DNA of 64,000 bases from Phorcus lineatus (GCA_921293015.1 OV121094.1:35090054-35154053), one strand, 5' to 3'. Positions 22,296 through 35,233 are shown, counted from the stretch's first letter. The notes: generated from the sequence alone by a model not told the origin. Numbers and translations: made by a program.

Positions 22296-23226
22296 ACTGA
22301 ACATCAATCTCATTGAAATGAAATCTAAATGCTCCACTACATTACGCATGTAGATCTCACCAGGCTCCGTTACGTGAGCCGTCAGGTTTGCCTCTGACAT
22401 AATTCAAATCAGCCAATCAGCGAGGTCGCCCCGTAATCTACGGTGCTGACAAGTTGCATTTAACATGTACGCTTTTCAGATCTCGGAAACCAAAAACTTC
22501 CGAATGTTTTCCGAATGACGAACTGCCTAAATACCCGAATTAATGTATTTTATATACATTCAATTTACCCTAGCTCTTTTTGTTGGACAAACAAGTCAAA
22601 TCAAATATATGGAGTCATCTTTCTAAAAGCAAAATCTGCATTCCTCATCGTTATCCCTTATTAGACCATATCAAACCAAATGCTTATTCTGGAAACAGTT
22701 ACGTTGAATAAACGTTGCGTGTTTTAGTTTGTAGTTATCGTTGAATAATTTAAAATTTCGTTATACAAATTAACCATAAACATGCTGAGAAATACAAACA
22801 ACCAAAACATGTACAAAAACCAATACTATGTTTCTTGATGATTATATATTAGTCATTTGCGACGTACATATGCTAATGAGATTAACCCTTGTTTCGTCAA
22901 AGACTGAAATGTTATAACTAAATCTGCTGGGTGTAATGGTATTAATAGACATATGCAAATGACTTCAACTTGTTCTCTGTAAAATCAAAAATTTATAAGA
23001 GTTTCAACTTCCACTTGCGTTATTATTTGCAATCTCTTTGAAGGCCACCAAGAGACGCGCATTGTGATTGCCTGAAGGTATCTGCGGCAAGCCAATGAGA
23101 TTTAGAGGTCAAACTGAAGCAAAGGTTAACCTGACGGCTTGAGTAAGGGAGTCTAGTGAGATCTATAATCTGAGTAACGTAGTGCAGCAATGTTAGATTT
23201 TATTTTAATGAGATTGGACTGAACAT
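22296..23226. mobile_element. MULE-type MITE with long TIRs and perfect 9-bp target duplication
   Basis: The element is 22305-23217 (913 bp). Terminal inverted repeats of roughly 100 bp start CAATCTCATT and share TAGATCTCAC.AG.CTCC.TTAC and GCCGTCAGGTT. ACTGAACAT is repeated directly at 22296-22304 and 23218-23226. Long TIRs plus a 9-bp duplication are the Mutator-like signature. The interior has no transposase ORF. The element is noticeably richer in CpG than its surroundings. Confidence 0.9.
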
Positions 23227-25020
23227 ATGCCTACCAGAGATTGATACCAAGAGCAGATCACTCTTGATGTCCCTGTACACGTGAGACAAAGGCAAAATTA
23301 TATATAATAATATAACTTTATGAATATGGACATTGCATCCAAAGCTTTGTTAGAGAATCCTCTGTCATGTTTCACAAACCTCATAATGATTGTCATCATG
23401 ATTTCTATATTTATCTAATTGGTAATGAGGACAAAATCTCTTACTCTTTGACAATTATGAGAGAGATCATGGCTTTTTGTCTTTCGTGAATCTTCACAAA
23501 TTTTATTAAATTTATGCCAAATATCTGCTTTTACATCCTACTCCCACAAAACACCAATAACAATCCTTCGATGACATGGATAGTATTTGTTTCATGTTTT
23601 GTTATTGAAATTGACATTCATTTTTTAAATTCTACATTTAGTTCAAGTTGATAATGGCTACACAAAAAACTCCAGGTGTTTCAAGTGTATAATAAACACA
23701 CTTACAGCAGATGTTGAATGATAAGTAATATATAGACCATCCACAAGGCTCGATAAAGATTCCACAGGTGTCATATCCGTAAAATCAATAAGTAAATGTA
23801 TTCGTACGTACACATATATCTATATATTGATGATATGTGCAACAGCTGTGAAAACTGTGGTATGCATGTCTATCTTCACCCAGTAACAAATATGTTACAA
23901 TTCATATACATGTACGTTATCAGATAAAATCAAAACATTAAGACATATAGAGATAATAACCCAAGGAAATGTGTCATATGACTTTTGTGAAACTGATGTG
24001 ATGTTTCTATTAACAGAGCAACAGCAAGGGTTAAACTAAAATTGGTACAAGTTTCATATAAGTCCCATGACACACTTCGGACTGTAATGATTCCTTATTA
24101 ACAATTTTAATCCGTTTGATTGTATGGAAATATCCATTAAAAGGCATGTTTCCCTTGAGATAACCTGCTACAGGGATGTCACAAACACTTGTTTTATGAC
24201 ATTACAGACGAAAAAATAAGGTAACTTGCACTGAAACAATTGTTGCTAAGTGAAAGTGATATGTGCACATGTGCTAATATTGAAAATATGTCACTATTCA
24301 TCTGCTGAGTAAAAGATACAAATATGAGTTTGCGTAAGACATGCAAAATTCATCCTTTGAAATAATATTCTTCAAATGATAATATTGATCTAGATCTTTA
24401 GTATTCCTGGACTTTGAGGAAACAACACTTTCTTGTGCCAGCAAAACAGTGACAGTACATGTTGTTACCGATGATTATCAATGTGACAACATAACATAAT
24501 AGTGTGCACAAAAGTCTTCACATATTTTTTGGTAAAGCTTTATTCCTTCCATACCATTACCAAGTCTAGAATTGGTTTATTTCTGTTGAAATTTTCAAGA
24601 ATCAATATAGATTTACACGTCCCTGTGGCAGACATCTTGAATGTTTTGATTGCCACTGTACTTCTGTAAGTTCTGTAAATAAGTGACACCAATACTATGA
24701 CCAGAAGACATACCACTTTGATGTTCAGGTCAATTTTTATTTAGGGCTACTGCCGACTTCTCAATGATACAAGCAACGGTCAACTGGAGTCACAGGACAT
24801 AATCCTGTTTCAGACACCGGATATCAGACAGGAAATCTTTTCTCAACATCTTACACAAGCTACAGACTTCCAGGAAATGAGAGAGTCACAAGTTTTACTG
24901 GGACTGAATAGACAACTCTCAATAAACCTGGTGTAAATGTCATATGTAGGACTAGTAGCTTCATTCAACATGTGAGATGTGACAATGAAAGCATTAATTC
25001 CTACTGACTTTAAACTTCTT
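23227..25020. other. AT-rich stretch, nothing recognised
   Basis: Contains the partner of the weak repeat at 19186 (about 24016-24125). No gene or RNA recognised. Confidence 0.4.
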
Positions 25021-25025
25021 GGATA

Positions 25026-25095
25026 TTTCATTGGCTGAGTCAGTAGAGCACCTTGACTATCCTCCTGAAGGTCCCAGGTTTGAATAAACCTGCAT
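25026..25095 (+). ncRNA. tRNA-like sequence (decayed)
   Basis: TTGGCTGAGTCAGTAGAGC fits an A box / D-arm, and CCAGGTTTGAATAAACC fits a B box / T-arm with substitutions, at normal tRNA spacing. The stems are incomplete. A tRNA pseudogene or SINE head is likelier than a functional tRNA. The minus-strand frame at 24843-25139 overlaps it and is probably incidental. Confidence 0.45.
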
Positions 25096-25444
25096 GTTGA
25101 AAGGAGCATCTTCACTCCTTGTTCATTTGACACATACAATTACAATTTAATGAATTTCTGAACATTGATAAGGCCTAAGTAACATCTTATGTACAAGGTT
25201 GACCTATATCTTGAGTTTCCTCAAAATTTGAGTGGAACAGTGCGAGGGCAAAGTGTCAACTTCTAGGAACTCAAAGAGGCTGTCCCTTAATGTCACTTCT
25301 GTGTAGGTCCTCTACAGGTTTGTAAATCCTCAATTATAGGTAAGTAGGTCCTTGAGAGCATATTCATTGCATCTGTTGACTTGAGGACAAGTTACTTCAT
25401 AGATCAGGTGCATGTGAACCAGTGAAGCCAAATAGCTGGCTCAG

Positions 25445-25515
25445 ACTAGTCAGGTATCCCTTTGGCTGAATTGGTTAAGTGTCTGGTCTGGCCCTCCTAG
25501 AGATGTAAATCCTGT
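25445..25515 (+). ncRNA. tRNA-like sequence (strongly decayed)
   Basis: CCCTTTGGCTGAATTGGTTAAG resembles an A box. The expected B-box position reads ATGTAAATCC, which has lost the TTC core. It lies 420 bp from a similar remnant. Confidence 0.35.
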
Positions 25516-28500
25516 TGGATATTGGAATGACATTTGACTCAAACAACCTCGGAAAAAGAAGGGCAGTTACCATCATAGCTTAAATGTCATATCACAATTC
25601 AAATTTTTACCATTGGAACTTATCTCACCTGCATCATATCCCTTTTGTTATCGAATTATCATTCCTGTAGGTTGACCTTTATGAATTATTTGGCACTAAT
25701 CATCAATATGATTGAATCTCCTCAGCAAATAGCTTACGATAAATTTAAGTAATATTTTCTTTGCATTATGCTCTGCTTCACTTTAACTTTTTCAGGCATC
25801 CCACTTTCTCTTATACAAAATCTAATAGCCATGGCAATTAAAAAACATGATTTTGAAAATATATCATTTATTGATCAAAAGTGCATTTTGTCCTTAAAAT
25901 ATTCCTTTGGATGAGAATATTGTACCTAAATGGTTTGTGGAGATTTAAAAACTGTCCTTCAGTGATGATGAACTTTTATTTTAGAAGAAGATTCCCACTA
26001 AAACATACTAAAAGTCTTCTCTCTAAACTGCTATAAAACCTTATTGGATATTCTATATGTAGAGACCATTTGATCAGCAGAGAAGATTTCTGGTGAATGA
26101 CCCTCAAAATCAAATATCAATACGATAATATCATATAAAAGTCATCTTCCTAACATCTCTATCTCAAAGCTAGAGATGTTCCTAGTATCAAAGACATTTA
26201 TGGAAATACATCCATGTAATAAGAATGCAATAAATACCATATGGTAAAATAACAGCATCATCTGACTCTAAATCATTTAACAAGCTCTTACATGAATATT
26301 CATATCATGCAATGAGAAGTGAGTCCAACATATACCTGTTTCCGATCTTACCATGAATTGTAGACATTAAATGATCAATATCAGTTCAAGCATCAACTGG
26401 GTGAGCGTATAATGATGTCAATTACACGCTGATTTCAGTCAATCAAATATAACTTTATTCCATAATTATTCCATGGTTAAATGATTACTCCTAATTGCAA
26501 AAGTCACTGTAGAATATCTTATAAAATTGTCCATATCCTATTTGAAATATTATTTGATGCAAAATAAACGTTATTCTGAAGGTCAAACATCTCAAACTCA
26601 AAGTATTATCTGTAGTTGTAGAACTAAGCTTGTGTCCTGTATTCAGCAAAAACTGCATTTTAGTGTGAATACCCATTCGATTGTTTTGTCCATAAATAAG
26701 ATTGTCTTACTTTTTTTAACAATTTGTTTTCCTATTTATGAGATCCCTGATTTAATCAAAACATGCTTAAGCAACTTAAGCAATCTTAACTACCGGTATC
26801 TACTGTAAAATTTGATAGAAAACTTGAAAATAATTTAAAGCATTAAATTGAGAATGCTGACTCTAACTAGTTTATTGCTCTATGAGTCTGAGGCTTGAAT
26901 GCCAATTAATGTTTTATTCTCTCCTTTGGTTAAACATCCATTAAAAGTCAAATATTGTGAATAAGAAACTGGAAAACTAAAAAAGTAGGCTATAAAATGT
27001 CAAGTTCAATATAAATAATACATGTAGACATGATACAAACTGCTCATAAACACTGGGTTCAATTAAGTATAATTCTGTAGGTGGATCCAAATAAACAACA
27101 CAAACGCTATTCCAAGAAAGTTTCAATTTCATTACATTCATTTAATATCAGAATAGCTTATGGTAAACAAATGAAAACCAGGCTTAATGGAAATAGCAAG
27201 GAGACTCTTCATGATGCAAGTATAATTGAAATTATTCCTGATAAAAAAGGAAAGGGTTGTTTACAATGGACATGCTTACAGATGAAAATAGGGGATTCTA
27301 GGAAATATCTGGAGCTGTTCAATTAGAAGACAAAAAGTTGCATTTTTAAAACTTCTGAGAATCATTGTCATTCAACATTCGTCAATTTAGTTTCAAACTT
27401 GAAAACATTAGGATATCTTAAACACTTACATTTACCAGTATTGGATAACAATGAATCCTTGAAATTTTACAAACGCAACTCTTTATCGATATGGTATCAT
27501 GACCGTTAGTTTGTTAGTTGGAAGTATAAGGGCGAACTATTTTTTTTTGCATATTTATTTCCTTTACTTGACAAACACAATGTTTTTCTCAGTGAGTATG
27601 CTAGACACTTTATACTATCACTTTTGCCTTAACCTTGAACAAAAATATTAAACTTACTGAACTCACAAGATGAGATAAATATGGTATTTGTCAAGAATTA
27701 AAAGAATAGATGCACTCTATATAAATACACCAAGACAGTATCATCGCTAGCGAGAGTTCGTCACCACGATAATATTGGGACATCAAAAGAGAATTTGTTA
27801 TGTCAGAAGATTGCTTCATGACGTCAAACTCTGATACATTAACCCTTGACCTAGTGGAACTAACATGTTCTCAATACTGATGAGTGATAGCAGATTTTTC
27901 CACTGACAAAATGTGATATTTCAACAGGTATATAATAAAAATAATTGGTCTAATACCCTTGAATGAAAAGCATCAAACCTAAAGTCCCTGACTTTGTGAT
28001 GAAATAGCATTTGTTTGAATCGTAATTGAATTGTAATTGTTAAAGTTCTCAAGAGTTACCTCAGGATTCCTGTGAGGAATTTAGGATCCAAAGTTATTTC
28101 TCACAATAAAACTTTTTGTTGAAAAAAGACAGTAACATAACACTAGAGCTTCTGAGATTATCTAAACTTTAGCTTTAACATCAGCAGCAGACCAGGTCTA
28201 GTCATCAAATGGACATAAAGGTGCACTTTCTTCCAGAGTGTAAACAGGTGAGTCTGCAGGTATAAACAAGTGTTGCTTACCGTTTCCTTCTATTCATGAA
28301 GATATTCCTGAGTTATTCTACTCAACTCAAGAATAGGACAATAATAAAAGAATATTGATATAATACTTATACTTTTTCTTTCTCTACCATGCTGAAAGCG
28401 CACAAATGCTGTTATCACACTGTTAATTTTCTTTGTGAGATATATAGTTGTATACCTGGAACCGAAACTGAGAGGTAACTTATATCTTGGGTAATATTTG

Positions 28501-28941
28501 CGGGACACAACTTTCCCGTAATGCATTGGATTTGAATCGCAAGGCAGAGGTCAGCCTCATAGCTTAGTTCCATGGTAGTACTGTCAATGCAGTCAATAGG
28601 AGCACGTAGAGCACCGGTACAGTTCAGTAGCATTTCTTGTTCTTTGAGATACAATTGTACAGGATAGGCATTTGCAAAGGCCAGAGTTTTCTTCTAATGT
28701 TCCAAAATGTTAAGTGTTATGAGAAATTAAAACATGAAGGCAAGATGAAAGTACACTCTGATATCTAAAAGGGAGTATATTTCACAACATTGTTCTAGCG
28801 TTCATACACACAAAATTATTAGATGTAGTGGTTAAAGTTCAAATCAAATCAAGACATCAAACAGTTTTAATTGATAAACTAAGAAATGCCTCAACTCATG
28901 TTCTGAAGACAAAATTCTATACCAAAATTACATGTGCTCTA
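25516..28941. other. AT-rich stretch, two ORFs of doubtful status
   Basis: No repeats with defined ends recognised. The frame 27081-27326 (+, 81 codons, preceded by TTCTGTAG) and 28415-28654 (-, 79 codons, readable upstream to a TAG at about 28690, with several cysteines) are the least repeat-like frames in the window. I recognise no family in either and do not call them genes. Confidence 0.4.

Positions 28942-28980
<39 letters not shown>
28942..28980 (+). repeat. (TAA)n microsatellite, about 13 units
   Basis: Uninterrupted TAA/AAT run. It resumes for three units after the inserted MITE at 28981-29347. Confidence 0.95.
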
Positions 28981-28981
<1 letters not shown>

Positions 28982-29347
28982 CGTATTCGACTTAATAACC
29001 GCCCACTCCCCTATAAGCGCCCACCCACCACGTTTTTGACTGAACAATATGCGTCCTGATTTAGCGCCAACCTCTCAACATTGCTTACCTTGCATGCTGA
29101 TTCATTGAAGAAGGTTTTTCAGTCTTGCAATAAGTCTTTTACTTCCACTAAAGTGAAGAATACAGGGTATTTCAAGACCCCCAGCCACCACCAAAATGAT
29201 AAAAGTTATAAAACCATATTTCAAAGACATGTGTATCGTAAGAAAACACTTTCAAGACTAAACTTGAGGACAATTTTTATCGTTTTAATTAGCGCCCCCT
29301 TTTACCAATTTTTTAAGCGCCCCGGGCGCTTATCACGTCGAATACGG
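28981..29347. mobile_element. MITE with CCGTATTCGAC ends, inserted in microsatellite
   Basis: The left end CCGTATTCGAC and right end GTCGAATACGG are perfect inverted repeats (367 bp), each flanked by TA. Several AGCGCCC-type strings sit near both ends (ATAAGCGCCCACC, TTAGCGCCAACC, TTAGCGCCCCCT, AAGCGCCCCGGGCGCTTA) and may be transposase-binding subterminal repeats. TA flanking fits Tc1/mariner-like or other TA-targeting families; class is open. The 89-codon frame across it is incidental. Confidence 0.82.
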
Positions 29348-29810
29348 TAATAATAATGCACTTATATAGCGCCTTATTTCCAGCAAGAGCTGCTCAACGG
29401 CGCTGGAGATGGAAAGAAAAGAATAAGATACTATGTACAAAAGTCATGGAGATGTAGGAGTTCAGCAGATAGAGAACAGATATGTTTTTAAGTCTTTCTT
29501 GAACCAGTCTAGAGATTCACAGTTTTTAAGGTCATATGACAGGGGCAGCAACAGAGAAGGCACAATCGCCAAGTTTTGTTGAGGTTGATGGGACATGCAA
29601 CTGGAGTTGTTGAGAAGATCGTAGAGATCGGCAGGGTTGATACATGGAGAGTAGTTCTTTTAAGTACTGAGGAGCCGAGTGGTCACGGAGAGCACAGAAG
29701 GTCAACACAAGAATTTTGAAGGTGATCCTGTGTTTGATGGGAAGCCAGTGCAGTTTCTGAAGAATTGGAGTGATGTGAACATCCGGTCATGTTTGGGTAA
29801 CCAATCGCAC
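29348..29810 (+). repeat. Probable ancient dispersed repeat of wide metazoan distribution
   Basis: From memory, several phrases resemble a repeat seen in many aquatic animal genomes: CTTATATAGCGCC, GCAACAGAGAAGGC, GAGGAGCCGAGTGG, AATTTTGAAGGTGATCCTGTG, GGGAAGCCAGTGCAG and GAGTGATGTG, in that order. This is a recollection, not a database match. Element class and ends are unresolved, and the 60-codon frame at 29679-29861 is not taken as a gene. Confidence 0.4.
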
Positions 29811-30736
29811 TGCCTAAGCGCTAAGACTATCCAACACAGCAAACCAAAAATTTTTGGTTAGATTTATATAGTTTCAAAAGTTACATTTGACTCATTGTCA
29901 AACCCTTAATATATATTGTGACTTAAACCCTTTATTAGTCTACTTTTTAATCAATTAGCATTCATTACTTGATAAGATAACAGCACTGACAACATTTGAC
30001 ATATTTTTTGTTGTTGACAATTTTTAAATATTTTGGGGTGTGTATTCATACCTGCAAAAACACTAAAATCCTTCACTCATTCCAAAATTCCAAATACATG
30101 ACAATTATTGAATCATTGTATTTTTAATGAAAATATAACAATATCTGACCAATGATTGACTTCCTGAAGCACCCACATGGAGCTCCAACTTTGTACCATT
30201 ACATGCAAATTTACCCACTGTTCTAACAGCTAGTTAACCTGCCTATCTTACACAGAGCATTGCAACAGACCACAGCCTAGACAGGTAACAGCTTGTATAA
30301 ACTAGCAGCACAAAATAGACCTGAGTTTATAAACATGGCAGGGTTCATGCTAATTCATGGTTTATGACGCACAATTCTGTCCAGTATTTATGGCATGAGG
30401 GCTAGCATATAAAGTTTTCAGGAACGCAGTTTTTTTTAGACTCTTCATATGTTTTCTCACAAATCTTACATGTATAATACTGATATCTCTTCAAATCAGT
30501 ATACACACAATTATTACAGTGGTGTCTATCTCATGTATATCTAAGCTGAATCACAGATAAGCTTGATTCAACAATAATAGTTGTCTATTTACGGAACAGG
30601 TAACTTTCTGTTTAGGTAACTTATCTTAACTTTAAGGATTTCTCTGTCCTTGCTGGTAAATACTAAGATTTCCAGGAGAAAAAGAAGAGTTCACTTCAGA
30701 GTTCTTCCGCTAAACCGATGTGCAATTGTGAGTGGT
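29811..30736. other. AT-rich stretch, nothing recognised
   Basis: No gene or structured repeat seen. Confidence 0.45.
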
Positions 30737-30830
30737 TTGAGTTGAGTTGAGTTGAGTTGAGTTGAGTTGAGTTTAATGCCGCTTTGGCAATATTTCAGCC
30801 ATTAGCAGCGTTGGAAATTGGAATTTGTTG
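30737..30830 (-). mobile_element. SINE tail fragment with (GAGTT)7
   Basis: Seven GAGTT units, then TTTAATGCCGCTTTGGCAATATTTCAGCC and ATTAGCAGCG. This tail style is widespread in vetigastropod genomes and is one basis for the taxonomic guess. Only the tail is present. Confidence 0.65.
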
Positions 30831-31469
30831 GTTTGGAAGTAAAGGCAACAGAACACCTAATAGGGTTGTATAATCCCTGGGGGACTGTGAATGAAATGAA
30901 ATAATGTTAGATTACACAACAGGGTCAGACTTAGTGTGCTGTCAGGATTCTTTATCAAAGCAAGACTAAAAGTTTGTCTTAAAATGTCAAAATTCCAGAA
31001 GCTAATTTCATTTTTCAAATTTGATATCTAAAGAAATAACCTTAATTCAGACCACATACAATCAATTGTATGTCTAGACAGCAATGTGTGTAGCATCTTT
31101 TGAATTGCACCTTAAGGAAGAGAATGTGAGATGACTGTAACTAAAATGTCTTTTAAATAAAACAGACCACCAAATCAAAGAATACCAAAATTATCATACT
31201 TATGCACATCAACGACGTGAATGATGAAATGAACTGAAAACTGCAAAATCCAAAATGTCTTTATTAATGAAGAACAGCAATAGAAAGGAGGAATTTAGGC
31301 AATTCTACTAAAAGAGAGTTATGAAGGAAGTAGTTGATGCTAGAAATGATAACAACTTTCCCTAAGTATTGAACTCATTCCACTTTGAGATGATTAGTGT
31401 GATAAAATGCCACTGCCAACTGCTGAATAAATGACTACAAGCATCAAAGCAAATAATCTTCTTTTCAAT
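30831..31469. other. AT-rich stretch, nothing recognised
   Basis: No gene or structured repeat seen. Confidence 0.45.
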
Positions 31470-31504
31470 TACCATCATCACAAACATCATCTTAATCGTC
31501 ATCG

Positions 31505-31543
<39 letters not shown>

Positions 31544-31745
31544 CCAACCTCAACCCGGTCACCATAACCATCATCATTATCCTTTTCATCATTACCATCA
31601 TTGGCATCCTCACCACCATCAGCACCACAACCACAACCATCAAAATCATTACCATCATTACAACTTTCATTATCATTATCATTACTGTCAAAACACATCA
31701 AGTAACAGCAACCAACCACCACCATCATTACTTTCATCATCATTA
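31470..31745 (+). repeat. (CAT)n microsatellite with degenerate extension
   Basis: A pure CAT run at about 31507-31543 sits in about 275 bp of CAT/CAC/CAA triplet-biased sequence. The 83-109 codon frames here (poly-His on plus, Met/Val- or Asp-rich on minus) are direct translations of the microsatellite and are not genes. Confidence 0.93.
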
Positions 31746-32084
31746 TGACAAAAAAGGTTTGCTAAAACTGATTCAGCAAATGATTTATAGCAAAGGAGTT
31801 TCATTACTACAAGCAGGCTAAGAGTTAATGGTTGTGATCTATCAGCCGTACGTCCACCAGATGCTATATAGATAGGTGGCAGTATAACAGAGCCAATCAA
31901 CCAAACAGGAGATACGAAGCAGTGAGATAAGCACTCAGCGTGTAGCAACAAATTACCATCAGGAAGCGATGTATCACATCAATATGTGATTACTTTCCCC
32001 CTTGACGTAGATATGCATACTACCATTGTCATCAATAATTGACCAGCATAATCCTGGAACATATATGTTGTCAATCTGTGAAGG
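31746..32084. other. Unassigned stretch
   Basis: No gene or repeat structure seen. Confidence 0.4.
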
Positions 32085-32178
32085 TGAAGCGAGGTGAAGT
32101 GTGCTTTATTTCCTCTTTCAAGCTTATCACATTTATCATGGCAGATCTTTGCAGGGAGAAAACATGCAATACCAGAAA
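32085..32178 (-). mobile_element. Diverged SINE remnant
   Basis: GGTGAAG..., TTTCAAGCTTATCACATTTAT and TTTGCAGGGAGAAAACATGCAATACC align, with many substitutions, to the reverse complement of the SINE 3' part (compare GTTTAATGCCGCTTTCAAGAG in the 11.2-kb copy). Confidence 0.5.
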
Positions 32179-32670
32179 CCTATGCACTGTACATGTGGTA
32201 AATTATACTAGCATCATCTGAAATTTTGAAAACATTTGGATGTACATGCGCATTACAGTATTCCAATGTATATAGATTTTTGTTTAAAAAGGAAAGATTG
32301 GTGGCATATCAAGCCCAAACCTCTTGACGTAAAGTCAAATGTGGTGACCACTGAGTTAATCCCATTGATCTATTTGAAGATATCATCTTTGAAAATTGCT
32401 TTGTGACCAAGTGTTTCTTGATTCTGAGTTAAGTAGTAGGATACATTAATGGGTTACACTGAGCTGGGATCAATGAACAATCTAGCATATCCATTGAAAA
32501 TATTGTTGTCTGTCTGTAATCTGTAATAATTAATGGATCCGGATATCATGGGTTGATAAATTGCTTTGTTATCGAATGTTTCTTGATTGGTTCATTTCAT
32601 TTGTTGTCAGTCTATATGAAGATGTCAGTAAGATTGAGATGATTAATGGATGACCTGACTCATCACTGAA
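32179..32670. other. Unassigned stretch
   Basis: No gene or repeat structure seen. Confidence 0.4.
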
Positions 32671-33255
32671 AATATAGCCACTGGCTCTGTAGCTCAACAG
32701 GCTTTATCTAACATATTATAAATGGGCCACCAGTCACATTATTATGGGCCGAAAGGTCAACAAAATGCATAAATGATAGTCCTCATTACTCTGTACCCAC
32801 ACTATTTCAGGTTTCTAGGGCTTTTGCTTCTGAAGAAGAAAACCTAAATAGGTATTAGGTTATGTGCACCCGTGTTTCCCTTATTAAAGGCCACAGAGTC
32901 ACTAAATCTACAAATTATAATTCCAAATAGCAAATATCGTGTAGTTAACAATTCAGTTTTCTAAGCCTTTTGATTGTGAAGAAGGAATTCAATTAGGGAT
33001 TTAGATGGCCAATGTGACTCTTATTAAAAACCATAAGCGTCACCGAATCAGTGAATTATAATTCCAAGCCAAGTGTGTTTACTCAACACTCAAGCTTGCT
33101 AAATCTTTTGCTTTAGGGGAAAGAAGAATAGGTCATGGCCCCTGGGCAACTTATTAAGGGCCAAAGGGTCACCAAAAATATGATTTCATGAGTTTTCAAA
33201 TTTCTTCAAACAGTTGTTCTAGAGAAGAAGACAAGTTTTCACAATTTTGAACAGA
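32671..33255 (+). mobile_element. P element copy P3 (old, 3' end lost)
   Basis: The 5' end GCCACTGGCTCTGTAGCTCA is followed by four diverged core units with anchors near 32755 (GGTCAACAAAAT), 32895 (GAGTCACTAAATC), 33037 (GCGTCACCGAATC) and 33164 (GGGTCACCAAAAA), spaced about 130-140 bp. Unit landmarks (TTATAATTCC, AAGCCTTTTG, GAGAAGAAG) are conserved. No ACGG microsatellite or 3' hairpin remains. Confidence 0.7.
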
Positions 33256-34991
33256 GGTATCAAACATAAAACAACTTTGCCTCTTAACCTAAATCCTTGA
33301 ATCTTAGGCTAATAGTTTTTGCCTCAATGCTGCAACGTATTCAACAATGAATTATTAAGAACCCAATGCTTAAAGTGCATTCTGTTCTACACTGTAAAAA
33401 CAAAATGAATTGAAATTTCATCAAATTAAAGTTTAATTATTCAAGACTTATAAGAACCACAGGTAGACTTATAAGAACCACTATTTTGTAGAACCTTTTT
33501 TCAGAGACTGAATAAAAGTCTACCTCTACAGCTTATCTGATAAAAATTTTCAAAATAACACAAAGAGAAATAACATGAACATTGTAATTCAAAAAGTACT
33601 TCAGAGAATAAAGGTTCACAATGACCTATGCTTTTACATGCTTGAGAGTAATACATTCTCATTTACATGTACAGCCATAACAAATTGGTTTTTAACTCGA
33701 TTACCACTATCAAGATTTTCGTTTGTTTGTCCTATACAAAAGTTGATCAGCTGGAAGTAAACAAGTGCAAGGGACCTGACTGACCTCTAAGAAAAACATT
33801 CCTGTACCATAGAATACTTCGCGTTATTTCATCTATTCTAACACTCCTCATCTTTCTCTTTCATGTATTTGTTTATTTGATATCATGCAGATAATGTCTG
33901 AATATGATTTAGTTAAGCCTTAGCATTGGTCATGGCCATATACATGACGGTTCAAAGTAATTAGATAATAGATAACACACTAATTCAATTACTATAAAGA
34001 TGAAACTAGGTCACTGTTTTTCACCTGCTTATTGGGGAAATGAATGTGTTGAGGTGACTTTTTTATGTGTTTCCTATTACCTGTAAGATAATATTTCAAT
34101 TGTGGAGAATACTAAACAACATCCTGTTTAATAAATAACGTTTTTCTGGAAAAAATTAGTGGCATGGTAGCTAAAAACTATTACCATTCACAAGCTTGAT
34201 AAAAATGTTATAAACTGGAACTGAGTTTTTTCTTTCTGTTATTACCTACTGAATTATACTGTAAAACATTGCTGACACAACCACTCCGGCAGTGCCACTA
34301 ACATTGTGACGTCATACATAACTTTTATGACGTCTTGTCAATCGGTCAGCAGGGGAAGTTGCACAATGGGAAATGAAATTGTAGATTCATTCAACAATAT
34401 TTCTTCAACGAGCAGGTAACAAATGTTTGTATGGCATAGGTAAGGTGAGATAAGAAAAATGGGTCAGAAAAGATTATGTCCAACAATTCTTTATTGTGCA
34501 ATAGCTAATAACATCATACCATTGTTGCACTTTTTTTCAACGGTAATGCCATTGCATTGGTTGTAGAAGTGACATCATCCATCCTGGAATATATTCACTA
34601 GTTGAGAATGCGATATCAAACTACAATAGTCAAAACACTTTTCTCAAACACAAAACTCAATCAGTCTCCCACTGCTAAGCATATGAAAAATTAGTTTCAA
34701 CCAATTACTTGCTAGAGGTTCTCTTGTAGCAATTTATTGAGATTCTCCCATTTGTAGTTTTAAAATTCACGCAAAAGTCTCATTTATTATAAGGAATTAT
34801 GCTGTCTAGATTCAAAATTGAATATATTTTTGCAAGCTGGAAGAGAAAACAACACCTCAATCTCTCTACGATAATCACATTTGTAAGATAATGTTTTCCA
34901 GTCTAAGAAAACATGATATTCGCACTGACAATTGTTTCTTCGCGTTTTATCTGCTTGTCTGTGTACGCAGGTACATCACTGGTGGCAGCTT
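33256..34991. other. AT-rich stretch; paired CRE-like sites
   Basis: No gene recognised. At about 34307-34336, GTGACGTCATA and TATGACGTC form an inverted pair of CRE-like TGACGTC motifs in otherwise AT-rich DNA; this may be chance. Confidence 0.4.
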
Positions 34992-35092
34992 CGTCAATCA
35001 AGAAGAAGAGGAGGTGAAGTTAATTGAATAGAAACATCCCTGTACACAACACTGAGTTGATCAACTCCAGAAGTGACACTCCACAGAACACA
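34992..35092 (+). repeat. Direct repeat R, left copy
   Basis: About 100 bp (GTCAATCAAGAAGA, AGTTAATTGAATAGAAA, ATCCCTGTAC, TCCACAGA) recurs at 37690-37785 on the far side of the SINE dimer and 83-bp satellite, in the same orientation. Confidence 0.7.
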
Positions 35093-35233
35093 AGGAAGCT
35101 CTGAGTGGCAAATGATATACAGACTTGGGCAATCTAACTCATGACATAGGATTGTTCAAGTCATCGGGAACTCATTTCAGTCCATACTAGAGTAGCATAT
35201 CTATCACAGCAAACCATATTTGTTCTACTTTTG

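Noticed and set aside
27081..27326. 81-codon plus-strand frame after an acceptor-like TTCTGTAG
   Set aside because: No recognisable domain and no matching donor; insufficient for an exon call.
28415..28690. Minus-strand frame of about 90 codons with several cysteines
   Set aside because: Not recognised, no supporting exon structure. The segment GATTCAAATCC within it also resembles a tRNA B box, so it may be a tRNA-derived remnant.
31362..31748. Frames of 83-109 codons, His-rich on plus and Met/Val- or Asp-rich on minus
   Set aside because: Direct translation of the CAT microsatellite and its degenerate flanks.
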